From Victivallales bacterium (lineage in GTDB: Bacteria; Verrucomicrobiota; Lentisphaeria; Oligosphaerales; Oligosphaeraceae), in NCBI GenBank assembly GCA_017963875.1, contig JAGCTA010000288.1:1-6971 (forward strand): a stretch of 6,971 nucleotides of DNA, in the 5' to 3' direction. A program made the position numbers and the translations under genes. The number at the start of each line of letters is the position of its first letter. The stretch's first letter is position 1. The notes under the pieces are model-generated. The model did no database searches. It saw only the letters and a program-made list of their open reading frames with translations, and was not told the origin of the DNA. Below, piece by piece: positions 4,830 to 6,971 of this stretch.

Positions 4830-6971
4830 ATGCAGAATCATTCCATGGTTGTCGTAAATTTTACGCTTATTATTCTTCTGGCAGTCTTCTGCTGCTGGGG
4901 ATTTTTCCACTTGTCCTCGGCTATGCCACCTCAAAAGGAACCGCAAAAACCTGCGGTGCCCCCTCGGATGGCTTGCAGCGTGGATATGGCCAAAGACTAT
5001 GTCGCAAAATTGCAGACAATGAAATCCAATGAGGAATGGAAGGCGGCTAATCTTGATGGTCAGCAGGCTGAAAGGGCCTGCTGGCTTGCGACCAAGGCCG
5101 CGTATGTGCTGCATCGTGTCAAGGCTCCAAAGGCCACACTAGATGATGAAAAACTGCGTTTTTTGGTTGAAGATACGTATGTGATGCTCCTTAAGGCGAA
5201 TCATCAAAATGACCAAAATGCACAGACAATGTCAGAAGAAGGCGGCGGACGCCTTAGAACGTACCGTTCCCCTGTTGACGGAACTCTTCAGACGTATTCT
5301 GTGAACATCCCTGGCATTTATGACCCCGCAGTCAAATGGCCTCTGATCGTTTCCATGCATGGACATGGCTGGTACAATCCTTTCCAAGGACACCCTGCCC
5401 CAACGTATTCGGGAGCCATCTGCCTCTCTCCGCAAGGCCGTGGCTCTACGGATTACAAGGACCTTGGCGAAGATGATGTGCTTGCCGCCATCGAATGCGT
5501 CAAGAAGGAGTTCAATATCGATCCTGCTCGGGTCTATTTGACTGGCGGTTCCATGGGAGGCACAGGTGCCTATCACATCGGCGTCCACTATGCCGACCAA
5601 TTCGCTGGCATCTTCCCAATCGTCGGAAACGCTGATAATCTCGCATGGACGGAACGCTGGGGCTGGAACCGCATCTTCGAGGGAAGAAACAATGAATTGA
5701 GGCAATTCGTCCAGGAAGGACATACGGCGCGCGCTTTTGCACAGAACTTGCGCAATCTCCCGACGTATATTCTGGCAGGCGCAGCCGATACAGTTGTTCC
5801 ACCCGCTCATTCGAGAAACGTTGTCGCCGAACTGCGCCGAATGGGCATCCCTGTCGAGTACCGTGAATATCCATCTGTTGGACACGGCGGTTTCTCCGCA
5901 GATGCCCAGAACGCAGGCCTCTCTTGGATTTGCGGCTGGACACGCAACCGCTATCCCAAATGCATAACTTGGAAAGCCGATTTGCTAAAACACGGCAAGG
6001 CATACTGGATGAAATTCGAGCAACTTGAAAAGCCAATGGCTTCTGGAGAAATTGAAGTGGTTGCAATTTCAGATTGCTCAGTTGATGTTCAAACGAGAAA
6101 TCTTCTGGCGTTCTCTCTTCAAAAACCTGCCGTATTGTTCGACAAATCCAAACCGCTGACAATATCCATTGATGGCATTCAATTGCTCCTTGCTCCTTCC
6201 GCAGACGAGGGGGATGACACATGGTTTACATTCAGAAAACACCCTGGAACAGGCAAATGGATGAATGATGCAGACGTGGAAGTGCAACCTCTTACTAAAC
6301 ACAAGGGATGTGAAGGGCCTGTTCAAGAGGCGTTCATGGCCCCATTTATCCTTGTCATCGGTACCGAAAATCCTGCCATGAATGATGTCTGGATGCATGA
6401 GGCAATGCAATTCGCTGAGGACTGGAAATTCAAAAATGCAGGTTATCCTAGAATCATCCTTGATTCCGAAATCACGGAAGACATTGAATTGGATTATAAT
6501 TTGATTCTATTCGGTGGATCAAGCGACAACGCGGTGTCTGCGCGAATCGTCCCGCAAACACCACTTAAGGAACTCCAGACACTCTTGCGCTTCCAAAAAG
6601 GGGCTGATACAGAGGGAACGATGTTCGATTCCCCTGATGTCGGTTCTATCATCGTCTATCCGAATGTCCTCCATGCTCCAAATCGCCTGACCGTCATCAT
6701 CCATGCGAATGCGCCAGAATCCGCATACCAACTCTGGGGACGCTTTGGAAACTGGTTTAACTGGGGCGTCTTTGATTCAAAGAAGTATTTCGACTTCGCC
6801 ATTTTCGACGGCAAGTCGTCTTCCCCTGAAACCATGCTTCTGGTCGGCTGGTTTGGAACTGATTGGTCCATTCGGAACAGCGCCTATTTCTTCGGCGATT
6901 CACGTGTTCGTGATAATTCAGCCAAACAGCATTTCCCGTCCTATGCGGATATTGCGGCTGTTCCTTCGGGC
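4830..6971 (+). CDS. Exported alpha/beta hydrolase (prolyl oligopeptidase/esterase type), 3' end beyond the window
   Basis: The frame is open for 714 codons from the ATG at 4830 to the last base, with no stop in the window. Residues 7-28 form a hydrophobic export signal; the SSA at 29-31 is a plausible signal peptidase I site. C21 and C22 do not fit a lipobox because Phe precedes C21. Residues 48-135 look helical. The catalytic domain (about 143-375) has the oxyanion motif HGHG (177-180), the nucleophile elbow GGSMGG with S241, D320 (GAADTVVP) and H352 (VGHGGF), so the triad is complete. A long C-terminal region (about 376-714) carries beta-rich segments such as LILFGG (558-563), and resembles the tail of multidomain esterases/peptidases in PVC-type bacteria. 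The substrate is unknown; a carbohydrate ester or peptide is plausible. No SD precedes the ATG; M6 (4845) is an alternative start that keeps the signal. The gap after the isomerase is 37 nt. Confidence 0.87.
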   Translation, partial: MQNHSMVVVNFTLIILLAVFCCWGFFHLSSAMPPQKEPQKPAVPPRMACSVDMAKDYVAKLQTMKSNEEWKAANLDGQQAERACWLATKAAYVLHRVKAPKATLDDEKLRFLVEDTYVMLLKANHQNDQNAQTMSEEGGGRLRTYRSPVDGTLQTYSVNIPGIYDPAVKWPLIVSMHGHGWYNPFQGHPAPTYSGAICLSPQGRGSTDYKDLGEDDVLAAIECVKKEFNIDPARVYLTGGSMGGTGAYHIGVHYADQFAGIFPIVGNADNLAWTERWGWNRIFEGRNNELRQFVQEGHTARAFAQNLRNLPTYILAGAADTVVPPAHSRNVVAELRRMGIPVEYREYPSVGHGGFSADAQNAGLSWICGWTRNRYPKCITWKADLLKHGKAYWMKFEQLEKPMASGEIEVVAISDCSVDVQTRNLLAFSLQKPAVLFDKSKPLTISIDGIQLLLAPSADEGDDTWFTFRKHPGTGKWMNDADVEVQPLTKHKGCEGPVQEAFMAPFILVIGTENPAMNDVWMHEAMQFAEDWKFKNAGYPRIILDSEITEDIELDYNLILFGGSSDNAVSARIVPQTPLKELQTLLRFQKGADTEGTMFDSPDVGSIIVYPNVLHAPNRLTVIIHANAPESAYQLWGRFGNWFNWGVFDSKKYFDFAIFDGKSSSPETMLLVGWFGTDWSIRNSAYFFGDSRVRDNSAKQHFPSYADIAAVPSG

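Noticed and set aside
5232..6222. Long minus-strand open frames (217 and 236 codons) opposite the hydrolase gene.
   Set aside because: They overlap the catalytic domain of the hydrolase, whose triad motifs are clear in the plus frame. Their translations resemble no family.
1159..6971. The four plus-strand genes as a novel defence or secretion system.
   Set aside because: No nuclease, toxin, helicase, polymerase or secretion component is visible. The genes are individually recognisable metabolic or signalling types without a shared mechanism.

Overview
The window looks like ordinary bacterial chromosome with moderate GC by eye and ATG starts. Shine-Dalgarno (SD) sequences are used by some genes only. 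The gene content suggests the PVC group (Lentisphaerota, Kiritimatiellota, Verrucomicrobiota, Planctomycetota) or a similar Gram-negative lineage. The pointers are a membrane-anchored FHA protein with PEGA repeats, a xylose-isomerase-like sugar phosphate isomerase/epimerase, and a large exported Ser-Asp-His hydrolase with a long C-terminal region. This placement is inference from gene content; there is no rRNA or other phylogenetic marker here.

Layout, left to right. Positions 1-90 probably hold the last 29 codons of an unidentified plus-strand gene. It ends tail to tail with a minus-strand PHP-family phosphoesterase (974-87), and the two stop codons share two bases. A 184-nt divergent intergenic region (975-1158) follows, containing an AT-rich stretch and a perfect short inverted repeat in the leader of the next gene. 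From 1159 to the right edge four genes lie on the plus strand with gaps of 10, 30 and 37 nt, compatible with one transcript: an FHA/transmembrane/PEGA protein, a lipoate-protein ligase without the C-terminal domain, a cytoplasmic sugar phosphate isomerase/epimerase, and an exported alpha/beta hydrolase that runs off the window. The hydrolase has no stop codon in the window and extends from 4830 to the last base.

The four plus-strand genes do not form one obvious pathway. The isomerase and the exported hydrolase could both serve carbohydrate use. The lipoate ligase is general cofactor metabolism. The FHA protein looks like a cytoplasmic phosphothreonine reader tethered to an extracytoplasmic PEGA/OB-like region. 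I see no CRISPR array, tRNA, rRNA, insertion sequence, phage gene or defence system. The most unusual object is the FHA-PEGA protein; the rest is mostly housekeeping or degradative metabolism.
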